DNA from: Numida meleagris
Taxonomy: Eukaryota > Chordata > Aves > Galliformes > Numididae
NCBI RefSeq assembly: GCF_002078875.1
Contig: NC_034438.1
Location: forward strand, 20,928,022 to 20,992,021
Length of the DNA: 64,000 nt
Direction of reading: 5' to 3'
In this document: positions 1-13,600 of the stretch, in pieces
How the letters are laid out: every line of letters begins with the position of its first letter
Numbering within the stretch: the stretch's first letter is position 1
Notes under the pieces: generated by a model
The model's database searches: none
Told to the model about the DNA's origin: nothing
Seen by the model: only the letters and a program-made list of their open reading frames with translations
Translations under genes and position numbers: made by a program

Positions 1-425
1 TCTCCTCCACGCTGATGAGCAGCAGGTCCAGTAATGCTTCACCTCTGGTCGGTCTGTCCAATACCCGGATCAGGAAGTTATCCTCAAGACACTCCAGGAG
101 TCTCCTAGATTGCTTGCAGCTCAGTGTTGCTTTCCTAGCACACAGCCAGATAGCTTAAATCCCCTATAAGGATGAGAGCCTGAGTACGATACATCTTGTA
201 GTTGAAGCAAGAAGGCCTCATCAACAGGCTTTCTTTGATCAGGCAACCTTATAGACCCCGACTCCTGATGTCCTTTATTGGTTTGGTCCCTATCTTAACC
301 CACAAGCTCTCCACCTGATCTTGGCTGTTTCTCAAAGGCTGCTCTTTCAATCTATCCATGTAACATAGAGGACAACTCCATCACACCTCCTGCCCTGCCC
401 ATCCCTTCTAAAAAGCTTGTCGCTC
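1..425 (-). repeat. CR1 LINE fragment (endonuclease domain), continues past the left edge
   Basis: The minus strand matches the endonuclease part of ORF2 in the long CR1 at 54.5-59.0 kb: the text around 56361-56560, including a VENLWVKI-like segment, CCTGATCA...GCCTGTTGA and a GDFN..DICW-like segment near 140-170, is recognisable in reverse. It is heavily mutated. Confidence 0.7.
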
Positions 426-1334
426 TCTTGTAGTTTTTTATTTACTGTAATAAATGACTGTTGAGCCTTTTCATAGCAATTTTCAGTAGCTGCATGACCC
501 AGCTACAAACATTAGCTTAATTTCCCTTCAGTTACTGCATTCACTTTACCTATGCAATCCTTTATTTTTCTACAAACTAAAAAATCATTGAAGTTCCTAT
601 CTCAGTAATCTGAAATCTGGTAGAAGCACGATTTCCAGCTTCAGTTCTAGGACTGAGACTTCTGCGCAATTCAGCAAGTTATCATTTGCTTACCCATGGA
701 CTACAATAACAAGGGCTATAAAATAGCAGATCAGCATGACACAGAATACCAGCAGTTATTTAGAAGATAACTGTCAATTGACATAACTTAGAAACTGGAG
801 AAAGCTAAAGAGCACAGAGATCTGTTAAAATCCTTGACAAATTAGATCGGAAAAGTGAAAACATGCTGTTAGGGAACACAGCATAAAAGAAAAAGGGTCT
901 GTTCAGAAACATGCAGTTTTAGAGTCACACACTTAACATACTCTAGCTCTTTGGACAAACAGATGAGTCAACTTGAGAATTTATCAGAAATTATCTTACT
1001 CAGAATTTATCTTAAAGACCAACATATTTGTTTGCAAAACCTCTAGAAAACAAAATATTGTTGAGATGCTATTTCACATAAGAATCAAGTTATTTCAGAT
1101 TTTGACTCTACAGAGTGCAAAAAAAAAAAAGAGAAAGAGTTGGGGCAATCTAAAAAAAAATGAACATACAAGAGAAACATGATTTTTAAGGTAACAAGAC
1201 TCCTAAATATCTCACTTAAGCATACAAAAAGAAACCTCCAGAATCTTGGTGGTCATTTTATTAGCATGGGATGTCAAGTGTAAGTATGACTGTGAACACT
1301 TATATAATCATAATTTTTTTTTTCCTCCTATTTC
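425..1334. other. AT-rich sequence downstream of CENPK, no gene seen
   Basis: No coding run or family resemblance was seen. The one short open frame at 973-1182 is AT-rich and low complexity. Confidence 0.5.
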
Positions 1335-1465
1335 ATGCCACGGCCAAAAAGACACTTTATTAAATAAATACAAGTTATAAAAAAAATTCAGCAGATACGT
1401 AAGTATGTTTTACCCATAAGTAGAAGTACTAGTGATTCGTTTTGTTTCAAAACATGTAGATCACA
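1335..1465 (-). other. CENPK: CENPK 3' untranslated region (short form)
   Basis: This is non-coding sequence between the TAG stop and the first AATAAA-type signal on the minus strand. The cleavage point near 1335 is an estimate. Longer 3' ends cannot be excluded. Confidence 0.55.
1356..1361 (-). terminator. AATAAA polyadenylation signal for CENPK
   Basis: The plus-strand tttatt reads AATAAA on the minus strand, about 105 nt after the CENPK stop, and is followed downstream by a U-rich stretch near 1320. Confidence 0.6.
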
Positions 1466-1624
1466 CTACTCGTGAAAGGCTTCTAGGCGTATCCTGTTTG
1501 GATCTTCTGGATGTCTCAGGACAATTCCACTTCGCAGTAGCAGCTCCAGATAAGGTGGCCAAAATGAGTCACTGACTGTTACATAGGGTTCATGCGGTGT
1601 GCGCATTAGTTGATTTAAGAGAAT
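1466..1624 (-). CDS. CENPK: CENPK last coding exon (exon 10)
   Basis: This exon has 159 nt, or 52 codons plus TAG. It begins [20 protein letters not shown] and ends RIRLEAFHE, the most conserved part of CENP-K. The acceptor is GTCTTCCAG. Confidence 0.96.
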   Translation of the reverse strand: MLLNQLMRTPHEPYVTVSDSFWPPYLELLLRSGIVLRHPEDPNRIRLEAFHE

Positions 1625-4600
1625 CTGGAAGACCAAAAGTACAAGATTTAGAACATGTTGTAAAAATTAGAACTAGAATTCTCCTTGTATCAATACTAAG
1701 TCTTTCACTGTCTATCAAAAATTCTTCAGGGAGTTTAGATGGTATAACTGCAAGTGCCTAAGAAATACGAACATGAAGGCAGTAGTAAATCCTTATATAA
1801 TTGAGAGAGAGAGAGAGAGAGAGAGATTTTTGGAAATAATTTGTCTCAAAGCCATAACTGACTTCTATCAATGCTCATAAAAACCTGTACCAGTGGAAAT
1901 GCACTGTCACTGTTGCCACTGATGAAATGCACCTCCCACCACCTCACTGTCCTCACGTCCACTGTTTGGTCTCCATAAATATTCAGCAAATATTGACGAA
2001 TGTCAGTAGATACCATTTTTTTTCAGATGGAGGAACTCAATGCCACACCTTTGTTCCATATGCACTTCCCTGCCAGACACCACTTTGTCAGAGTGCCCCT
2101 CTGCTGCCATCTGTCCCATGGCAACAACACATAATGGAGTACTGGTGGGAAGGTTCAGCCTCTACGGCTATACCAGCAACGTCTGCCTCTGAGATTGTGA
2201 GCCAACATCATAAAACAGGTGGCACTACTTTCAGAGCAGCCCTTGTATCATCAGCAAACTTGCTGAGGGCGCACTCTATTGCTTCATCCACATAACTGTT
2301 GAAGATGTTAAACAAGACTAGTCCCAGTACTGACCCCTGGGGTACACTGTTAGCTACAGGCCTCCAACTAGACTGCGCCACTGACCACAGCTCTCGAGCT
2401 CTACCAGTCAGTCAGTTCTCAATCCACCTCACTCATATTTCTCTCATATATCCCACACTTCCTAAGCTTACCTATGAGGATATTATCACAGACAATGTGA
2501 AAAGCCTTGCTGAAGTCAAGGCAGGCAACATCCACTGCTCTACCCTCATCTGCCCAGCTGGTCATGACATCATAGAAGACTACCAGATTGGTCACGAATG
2601 ATTTCCCCTTGATAAATCCATGTTGAGCACTCCTGATAACCTCTGCTTCAACCTGCTTGGTGATAGCATCCAGATTAAATTGCTCCATCACTTTCTCAGG
2701 GACAGCAGTGAGGCTGACAGGCCTGCAGCTTCCCAGGTATTCCTTCTTGCCCTTTTTGAAGGCTAAAGTGACACTAGCTTTCCTCCAGTCTTCAGGCATC
2801 TCTTCCATTCTCCAAGACCTTTCAAAGATGACAGAGAGCAGTTCAGCAATCGCTTCTGCCAGCTCCCTCAGCAGTTGTGGGTGTAGCCCAGAGGCCCATG
2901 GATTTGTGCATGTCAAGTTTGCCTAGGCAATCTCTGACCAGATCCTCCTTGGCCAAGGTAAAGTTTTCTGCCCCAGACTCTCACATCTTCAAGGTCTGGG
3001 ATTCCTGAACGGCAATCTTAGCAGTAAAGACTGAAGCAAAGAAGGCATTCAGTAACTCAGCCTTCTCAATGTCCTCCATTACCAGGGCACCCATCTTATT
3101 CAGCAGCAGGCCTTAGGCTCCTTTTGCTACTGATACACTTAAGCAAGCCGACGCGCAGATCTTGAGCTTGGATGAAGTGGTACTTGAATGTTAACCAACT
3201 CATGCAAATTCTTATAACCACTTCTTGTTTGCACACGACAAGTGTCTTACAAAAATTCACCACCTCTTGATACTTCCTTACTCTTTGTTTCTTCCTTACC
3301 TTAAATATACTACTAGTTAAGAGACTGAAAATCAAACATCATTTTCGACTTTCTTTTTGTGCTCTTGAAGACTATGCTTATGCCCTCATAATATTGGTCA
3401 CATGGAATACATGCTTACAGATTATTTAATTTTGCCTATTCTATCAAGCTTTCTTTATTCATCCTAGCTACTTCACCATTCTCCTTAGAGCTTGTAGAGT
3501 CCTAGCTTTCCTAGTTTTATTAAGTACAAAATAATCTGCCTGCCTCTTTCTTGCTGATGAAAAAATGCATAAAAGTAGTTTTCCTCTCCTAGCACTATTA
3601 AAAAAAGGCTCTTTTTTTTTTTATGAACACTCCAAAGAATCGCTCTAGTTTAGGTATTTTGTATTCATCTGCTCCAATGCTGAATATTTAGTCCAATTAC
3701 ATTACTGTAGATGAATTGTTGCTTAGTCTTCTTTGACATCTTATATTCCAAAATTGTCTTTATGGCCAATTACATACATTTATATTGTAAATATTAGAGT
3801 TTCAACTAGTTTACTGAATTCTCAATCTGATAATAATAAATCTTAAACAGCTTAAGGGGAAAAAAATACTTTATTTGTAAAAAGTGAAAAATATAGATTA
3901 CTAGTGGAATAAAAATTAGTATAATAAAAATGTTGAAGTTTGCATGATGAACAAGTTTACAGCTTGCTGAGGTATTTTATGCTAATTTAATGAAGCAGGT
4001 GTTAATATACCTCAATAATGTAAATCGTAGAATCACAGAATCACCAAGGTTGGAAAAGACCTACAAGATGATCCAGTCTAATGAAAATGAATACACCTAG
4101 CCTGTCAAAATGGATTTATTAAAGATGTACACTTTCATTATTCAGAAAGCAAACACATTAAGGAGACAGCATTAATAACACATGCTTCGCTTGTAATCCT
4201 GGGAATCTATTACAGTTCTACAACAGTAAATCTGTAATTACAATAGAAATATGACTTACTCTTTGTCTTTTTAAAAATTATTATCTGTATCTAAGCAAAT
4301 GGTTTTGAAACTAGAACCAAGTTGCTCAATAGTAGGAAAAAAAACCCCACAACCACCATCACCATAAAATAAAGATAAGGGACATTTACAGCTTAGGCCA
4401 AAATAGTTAAAAATAAGCCTGATTTTCTGGAACTAATATGTTCTTCCAAATGGAAATCAGACACTATTTGGATGTGTTCCTATTTTAAGAAGACAAGTAT
4501 TATCATAAAAAAAATATGAAGGGCAATTTGTTTTCCTTAGGGAATATATCTATTTCAAATTCTTGAATTTGTTTTCTCACTCTGCCTAATTTGACATTAA

Positions 4601-7600
4601 TAGGCATGCTGAGATACTTCAGGCATGTAAAATGATTTTGATGATGTAAGTAAAGATTCACTGTCTGGGCTTTAAACTAAAGTACAACAATGTCATAGTG
4701 ACCGGATCATAGCATCTTAACACCATAATGTTATTCATCAAGTTTTCTCTCAAGAAAAAGAATTTATTTTTTCCGGGAGGTTTTACATGTAGATGGTTAT
4801 AACTGTCTGAAGAATAAGGATGGAGGACGAAAAGGAAACTACCTTTAAGACGAGAAGGAACAATGCTACTGAAAAGATTCAATGCTCCTTCAGAATTATG
4901 CTTGGCATTTCAAAATCTTAAGTTGTACTCTAATGAAAAATACATATGCTAACTAATTTTATCATAAAATCCATTAGAAATAGATGAATCAAGACTCATT
5001 GATTTCCTCATATGAAAGAAGATAATCCAGTTAATAGATATATTACTCAGTTCTCCTATAACTGATACTGTATTACTTTTCAGGAATATTCGTTATTTAA
5101 ACAGTACAAAACGCAGCACGAAATGGAACAATTTCTGTGACATTTTTTCTTAACCAAAGCAGCTTTTCCCTCAAATGAACCTCTAAGACTCATAAAACTT
5201 CTATAAAATAAACATTATAAAATTACAGAAATAAGGGGTAAATAATTTTTTTCCAGCTGAAACTGAAGATTTGGTTATCTAGTCTCATAAAAACGTGGAG
5301 GTTTAATTTGATAGAAATTAAAATAGAAATTAAGCATTTTACTTTTCAATTATCTAAATAGTATGTCATATTTTTATTTATCTTATTAATAGATTGCAAT
5401 CAGATCTGAGTATTATAGAATTCCTCAAATAATATCATCTTACCTCTAAAATTTCATGCATTGTTATCAGTTGTTCAGATGGCTCTTCAGAGCATCTCTG
5501 CAAATATAAACCCCCCAGACAAATTAACAAAAAAAACACCCGCAAAACAAAATATTCAGGAAATATTATCAATGAGAAGGAAAGTTAATCACACAATTAT
5601 TTGATGTGATAGTACACAACAGATGAAGACATACGCTTTTGTTTAGTCATAATACAAATACAAGGTAGGATTTAAATAATAAATCTGTCAATGCAATATC
5701 ATGAACTTCAGTATTATAAATAATTACTTTAAAAATCATTACATTTACTCTTTGATGACTGTAGTATAGCTACCTACACCGAAATAAAACCAAGTACCTA
5801 ATATTTTAGTTGTAGGACAATGCAAAACATTCTGTTAATATGAGCCATTACAAAAACAGTACTTTTTTTGAACATCTGAGGAATGTTTACAATAAAGTGC
5901 AAATCTGGCACAGCTTAAGATTATAGTTCACAGTGCCTTAATACTTCTTCATGATTTCCAAATTAGAATTTATTTTACCCCTACAAAAAAAAAAGTCCAA
6001 GTTTAAGAGAGAGTCATACAACTCCTTGTAAAGCCATACATTAGAAAATTAAAATAAAAACAATGCCAATAAAAGTGCTTGTGCTGTTGCATATTTAACC
6101 TGGTTCTTTTTTCAGTTTTCTCAACTTTCCCTATTCGTGTTGAACACGGAAATAGGAAATAATCCAGAACTGGTGGCTGCTTACTAAGCACTATGCAGCA
6201 CATTATACAAACTCCAATTCTGGAACAGAAGAAGAAAAAGGCAATAAATAATAACTCATGAAAGGCAAATTCTGGCTTATCCTTTCCATCACAATTCTTA
6301 GCAGAAAGCCACAAAGGGGACATACTGCTTGCTCCAAGGAAACCATGCACAAATCATGACTGAGCTAGGGCTCAGTAATGCATATCTTTGTATCTTTACA
6401 TTGATACTAGGCTAAGGAAATAGAACCTATAGTGAGAAGCTGCAAAAACTTCCAAGGAAGAATCACGAAGTTGCTTCATAGCCTTGGCTGTTGTCAAAAA
6501 TACTACTTCATAGATTAGTTAGTGGGTTTGATATTTATGTGTCAAAGCTAAAATTAATTTTTGACTTCAGAAATTAATAGAACTATTTAATTAATACAAA
6601 TAATAAAATCTTAAGGATGTTAGTGTAACGATGTTTGCACTCTCCCAGAACTAGCAAATGTATTTTCCTATTTTTATAATATATGTAATAAGTATTGCTT
6701 TATAATATTACTTACATACTTTAAGTGTTACAAATTTTAATAAGTATCTATCATTAATTAATGCATATGAAGTCACTTTTAAGCAGTATGATCAGCATGT
6801 ATTTATTTAAGCTGAAAGGTACCTTCTTCTTTTCATGAGACATATTTGCATAATGAGTATTTCTTATCTAAAGGAAAAAAATGAGTCTAAGACTTTCTGA
6901 GATTTAAAATGCAAGAAAATTCTCACCTCAATCACTGCCTATATACTAAAGGTGTCTGTCAGACTGTGGCAACAGAAGCTAACTATGATTTATCTTTAAT
7001 CCCTGACCCAGGTGCTGGTGTCTGGTGGAAGGCAGGTAGAACCTTAAGTCAGGTTTACAGCAGTTCACAACTGCTTTTAATAGCCTGGAGCACATTCACA
7101 GTCATACAGAACTACTGAAAGCACAAGAAGCTTCCATGAAGTGAAACAAAACTACCAACGCACAGAGTTACTTACAATAGCAGAATCATTAAGGTTGGAA
7201 ATGCCAGTAACATCATATAGTCCAAACAGCAACCCATGCCTGTGGCCACTCCAGACCATATCACTCAGTGCAACATCTACTCTCTTTCTGAAAACCTCTA
7301 GGGATGGTGACTCCATCACCTCCTTGGGCAGCCTGTTCCAATGCATAACCACTCTTTGAGAAAGAATTTTTCCCCTGGCGCAACTCAAGGCCATTATCTC
7401 TCATTCTGTCACTAGTTACCTGGAAAGAGGCTAACCCCCACACAGCTACAACCTCCTTTCAGGTCATTGTGAAGAGTGGTTAAGATCTTCCGAGTCTCCC
7501 GCAGACTGAACAATCCTAGTTCCCTCATAAGACTTGTGCTCCAGACCCTTCACAGCTTCAAAGCCCTTCTCTGGGCACACTCCAGGGCCTCCATGACGTT

Positions 7601-10600
7601 CTTCTAGTGAGGGGCCCAAAACTGAACACAGAACGTGAAGTGCAGCCTCACCAGTGCCAAGTACAGAGGGGAAAGTTAGCTGCTTAACGACCGTGGAACC
7701 AGGCTGATAACAGATGTGAATAATGCCCTCTTTTGAATCCACGTAGCCTCAAATGCTATTGCTAAAGCAGACAATTTGTATTTCTGACATGTTAAGGAAA
7801 ACGTCTTTCTCCAGCCTTCACAGATAATTTTAGATGCTGATTATGGGGGACAAGTAGCTGAGCCACCAAGAACCAAGGTGAAGTTGAAAGATGCAGAAGA
7901 AGATACGAATTCACAAGGACTGGAAAGAAAAACAAGACTGATCAGAACATAACCTGTGTTTAAGAGTTCAATAAATGTACAAACAAAATTAAAACTAAGA
8001 TAAAACCTTGATTGGAAATTTATCAAAATAAGTCTTACTCTTAGGTAAAAGCAAACAGAAGTATAAAGTGAGCTTCTGTGAGAAGGGAAAGTGAAGATTA
8101 ATCCCAAAGACCTTGGGTGATGCTATTTTCTTCAAAATAAGGAAAATTGCAAGGAAAAGAGAGTGCAGAAACTAATGAGAAGTTCTAACAGTATAACAAA
8201 GGCTGAGAAAATGCAAGGAATTGAATTTTGCACTGGGGTGAGGGATTCTAGCAAAAGCTGTTCCTCAGAATTCTGAAACACACACATGAATGCACCATTT
8301 CTTCCATTTGAAACTTAGCTGAAGAGGACTAGGAGGAACTTAATCCAACCTTGAAATTGGCCTTGCTGATAGGGTTGGGCTGGAAGAACTCCAGAGATCA
8401 CTTCCAGACCATATTTTTATGTGAATCGTACATACAGTAGCAAATGAACTTGTGCATCTCATTGTATGAAATACATTTTTAAAGATATGATATCCATGGG
8501 GAGAAAAATTGACAACAGCTTAAAATTCATCTGGGAAAGTATCTGGTATTTGAAGGAACATCCTAAAAAAAAACTGTAAGATGAGTAAGAACCAGCAAAA
8601 TGGGAGATGAGAGATCAGGCTGAAATGGGGAAATATCTGATTGAAGGAACACTGTTAATTAAGTCACTAAAGTTTAATTTCTTAACGGTGACAAAAAATG
8701 TAGGTTGTCCTGGTTTCGGCTGTGACAGAGTTCATTTTCTTCACAGTGTCTGGTATGATGCTGTGTCTTGGCTTTAGTAGAAAAATAATGTTGATAACAC
8801 ACCAATGTTTTAGTTGTTACTGAGCAGTACTGTACAGAGCCAAAGACATTTCAGTTTTTCAGCTTTTTGTACTGTCATGCCAGCAAAGGGGCGGGGAGGG
8901 GGGGGGGGCAGGAGAACACAAGTGATGGGAGAGAACAGAAAAAAGGCCAGCTGACCTGAATGGGCCAAAGGGATTTTCCATAACATGTGGCATCTCAAGT
9001 GAAAACTGTAAAGCTGGGGGAAGTTGGCCAGGTTGGGCAGACACTGCTCTGGGACTGGCTGGGTATTGGTTGTCAGATGGTGAGCAATTGCACTGTGCGT
9101 ATACACTTGTTTTGTCTGTATACAAACATAATAACTATTATTTCTCTTTTCCTTTTCTCTCTTAGTAAATAGCTTTTATCTCATCCTATGTGTTACACTT
9201 TTTTTCCCCCATTCTTTCCCCCATTCCACTGGGAGGGGGATGCAAGCAAATGGCTGTATGGTGCGGAGCTGCCAGGTTAAACTACAACGGTAGGGCGATC
9301 AATACTTAGTTATAGCAAGATTCTGGAATGCACTGATATAGAGAAGATCTGAAATACAGTACAAGAAGATGTGGATGACTTCAGAGATGACCACTGTGTA
9401 TTTCTATGTGCAAAATATGTACTATGTAAATCCAAGATTTTTTAGTAGAAACTCAAGTCTCATCAGTTAAAAATAACAGGAAGAAAAAAGACAAGAGTGT
9501 ATTTTTTTTGTTTTTGTGAAGCATATGAGCTCATAAAGTTTTGTTTATAATGTTGGTTTCTACCAGGTTCCAAAAAAAAAAAAATCAGAAAGGAACCAAA
9601 TATAGACAATGAGTATTATGATAAGCCAGAGAAATGAAAAGCTCTCTCATAAGAAACAAACAGAAAGCTTTCCTCTTTCAAGTTACAAAACAAAGAACAA
9701 GAAGGGATTAGACTGCTCCCTATTAATGTATCAGGAGAAGTAAATACAAGCAAGAAGGAGCTATTCTAAAGACAATACTAGCATAAGAATACATGGATCT
9801 CTATTAGACATGATTAAATTTAAGACTGTAAATTAGGAGAGTTACTAACCAGGGTATTGAAACGCTAGAACAAACACCAACAGGAAAGGTAGTAACCACA
9901 AGGAATTAAAAATGAAGTTCAATCAAAATATTCTAGAAATTGTATGATGTGGTTGTCTGCAATAACAGGGAACTAGATTCAAGAAATCTATTTCTGTGTT
10001 TTTAAGTGTGTATGAAATCCAAATCAACCCCCACCATATTTATTTATTGCTTTTTTCTAATCAGTCTTTTAAATAGCAATGGTAAAAGGTTTGTTTTTAC
10101 TACAGACTTTGAATTTATTATGCAAAATACTCCCTGACCACCTATTTTCCCTAAGCTTTAAGATAATTTTTGGCCTGGTTTGCTTGAACAGAAACTGATG
10201 GTTAACATTCTAAACTATATTGTAATTATAAACACTTGTCCTTACTACTGTTCCAAAAAGCATTGTTAGGCAATTAAAATTTGCTTTGCCAAGGAAAATA
10301 TGAATCCACTTGCCTAGTCCAGTTAAAAAATAAAGAAAAGATAAAAAAAGAAGCAATTTGGAGTGAACGCCACAACATTTTCAATTTTGGCCCAGCTTTT
10401 AGTACATCTTATTGGGTAAAGGCTATATGCATTAAAAAAAAAATTCAGCTGGAACAGCCTTAAATAACATAAACCAAGTTGAAATACATTGATTAAATAT
10501 AAAGGATCAGCTGTAAGAATATACTTGTATTTTGAAATAACTGAAGATTCTATGCCAGTGACTTTACAAAATATAACATCTAATTAAATAAAAATGAAGC

Positions 10601-13600
10601 GTTCCAAGTGTAACAGTTAGAAAACAAACAAAAAAAACACCACAAAAAATACAAGGACAGCAAAAAAACCCCACATCAACTCAACACTTTACCTTCTTTT
10701 TAGCATCTCCATTTTTCTCTGGAAGGGGAAGATGTTCTTCTAGGAACTCACCCAAAGCATTCATGAGTTTTTTCTTGTATTCCTTTAGCTCCGACATTTG
10801 GTTTTTCAGTTCTTGAAATACTCTAGTAGCCAATATAATAGTAAAAACATACCAATAGAATATCAAATTCAACAAAATAATTTTTTTTCCCCTCAATGAA
10901 GGAAAGGCACTTATTTTCTATAGTTAAAAGATCATCATCTTATTATTTGATCTATTTTACAAAGCAAGCAGTATATTCTTAAGTATTTGTTTGCTTACAT
11001 GCTTTTCTTGAAATGTAAATTCTTCAATACGAAAAAGCTGACATTACAACAATACCTTTTTTCAGAATCTGTAACAACTCCTTTTTTCATTTCTTCTTCA
11101 ATTTCTTTAAAAGCGTTTAGTATTTGCTCCTGTTCATCATGCCACTGCTGTTCTCTTTGAAACATGAAAAATAGGAAGTAGTACAATTGATAAATGCAGT
11201 TTTCCCTAACCCACAATTCTTAAGTCCCAATTATTGTATTACCTTTCCAGATCTTCTTTCAGCTTTTCATTCTTTGACTGAACTGCTGACAGCACCATTT
11301 CAAGCTCTTTCTTTACTTTCTGCAACTATAAAGAAGTAAAAATAAACCTACAATTTCCCCATCGCCAAGCCTCTACTATTTGTTCTGTGTAAGGTTTTAT
11401 CTGTAGATCTGGTTTCATATATCAGGTGAAGACGGACAAAATTATCCTTAATTTCTTAAGAAGTAAGGGTCAAGTGACATACTGTTTTAAAATCCAGCTG
11501 AAGCTGTTTACAGTTTTAGCGTCCCAGATGTTCAATAATGTATTGAAACTCTGTAAAACATCGTTAATTTTACTTGAAGCAGATCACAGAGCACTCACGT
11601 GTACTGTTCATCTGATGAAACACTAAATGCACATACATCACATCTATAGCACTGAAAAAGAAAGATGCTGCAAAGAAAGACTAATTATATACATTAATGA
11701 TATGGATTATATATATATGGGAAAGAGGAAGAAACAATATAACTACTGCAGCCAGGCGCTATAGGTGCTGTTAGAGATAAGGAACATACATCTTTCACTT
11801 TTCATTATGTTCTAAAAAGCAATATTCCTAATAGTTTATGCCTTTTTAATATAAACCTACAATTTGGATGTATTTTGTCTCCTTTCATACAGACTATGAA
11901 AACTACTGCATATTTTGCTCAAGGAAACAAAACTTCTAAAAATATTATACAGATGCAAGTGTGCTTGACATACTTGACAGTGAAATTAAACGAGCTGTCT
12001 AACCAAACAGCTCATTAATAATGGCTCTTAACAGCTGATGGGTTCTCTGCTGTCAGTGATTCCAGAGGGAAGAAAGCTAGTAGGAGGAAAAATCTAAAAG
12101 ATTTTTTAAAACACAGCAGTGTGCATGTTCTTAGCTATTGCTGCATATCAATGTCCAACCAGTATGGTGTGAAGCTACCACAAATGCATTAGTGATTTGG
12201 CCTTTCAATCTGGAAGAACTGAACAAAATATTTGCAGATTATTTTCACAGATGTTTAGAGCTAAGAATACAGAATCTTCTTTGTAACGTATTATGTTACA
12301 TAATGTAAAGTATGAAATGCAATAAATAAAAAAAACTTTTGGTTAAAAAAAATCATTCATTGCAACAAGGAAGTTTTTTATAATTCAGTGGAAGATAAGC
12401 ACTAGAACAACCACAGTGCCTAAAGAAATATACAGACTAGCTTAGCAACAGTCCCCAGCCAGAGCAGCTGTAGGAAAACATGGGAGCTGTACAGGATTAT
12501 TAAAAATTTAAATAAAAAGTTATCTGTTAACAGAAAAAGAGACTTACCTCTTCTTCTCCTAATAACAGCAGTACCTCTGGATTAGTAGAAATTACTGAAA
12601 AATATAATGAATCGATTTATGTGTTGCAGTCCCTTTAGAGTGAAAAAAAGCACTTTTTTTTATTTTTTAAAAAATACATAAACAAGCACAGGTACGTGAT
12701 TTTGAAAGGTGGAGTATGTACTTCAGGATAAGCTAGCCTGAGTTGTCAGTGGAAGAGTTTTCACCAACACAGGAAATCAAATTCCACCAGTCTTCAAATT
12801 CATCCTAAAGAGGCTCATTAAGAGCCATCAGAGGCTCTTCAGTCAAATGATTGAAGAACTGTGAGAAGGTTCCTTATTACTCTAACTTTACTTTTATATG
12901 TAAGCTGAGTTTGTACACTGGTTTTTCCATTGTGCATGAAAACTATTTTATTAGAACTTCATTAGAACTTATTTGAACAGAATGTTTAACCAAGTTTCTA
13001 CAGATAACATGCCCATGTTTTACAAATATCTAAGTTACATAGAGACTGAAAATTTCTCAGAATTTCTCAGTCATAGATTAGTTGTGTTTGGAAGGGACCT
13101 CAGAAGATGGTGCAATAGAACACTAACTCAAAGCAGGGTAAACTGCAACAGAATGTCCAGTAGGGTTTTTACCATCACCAAATATGGAGAGTCCAAAGCC
13201 TCCCTAGGCGACTTGATCAAGTAACCATCACAGTAAAAAGGTTTTTTAATCTGTTTAAATGGGTTTTCTTCTATTTCAGTTTGTCACCATTAACCTTTGC
13301 CCTCTCACTGAACAGCACCACGTCTGTTTTTTCCTTCTTAGCTTTTTAGGTATTTATACAGTGGTAAGATTTTGTCAGTCTAAACAATACAGTTCTCAGC
13401 TTCTCCTTGCATGTCAGATGCTCCAAGCCCTTGCTCATTTCCATAGCACTGTCACTGGACTTGTTTCATCATGACCATGTCTATCCTCTACTGATGAGCC
13501 CAGAAATGGGCTCAACACTCCAAATGCAGTCTCCAGATGCTTGACTATAGAACAACAATCACATTCTTTCATCTGCCAGTGATGTTCTCCCCAAGACAGC

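Noticed and set aside
2419..2916. 165-codon minus-strand reverse-transcriptase-like frame as a host gene
   Set aside because: It is CR1 ORF2 and is bounded by degraded CR1 sequence on both sides.
7141..7742. Overlapping short open frames on both strands
   Set aside because: All fall in an antisense CR1 3' fragment.
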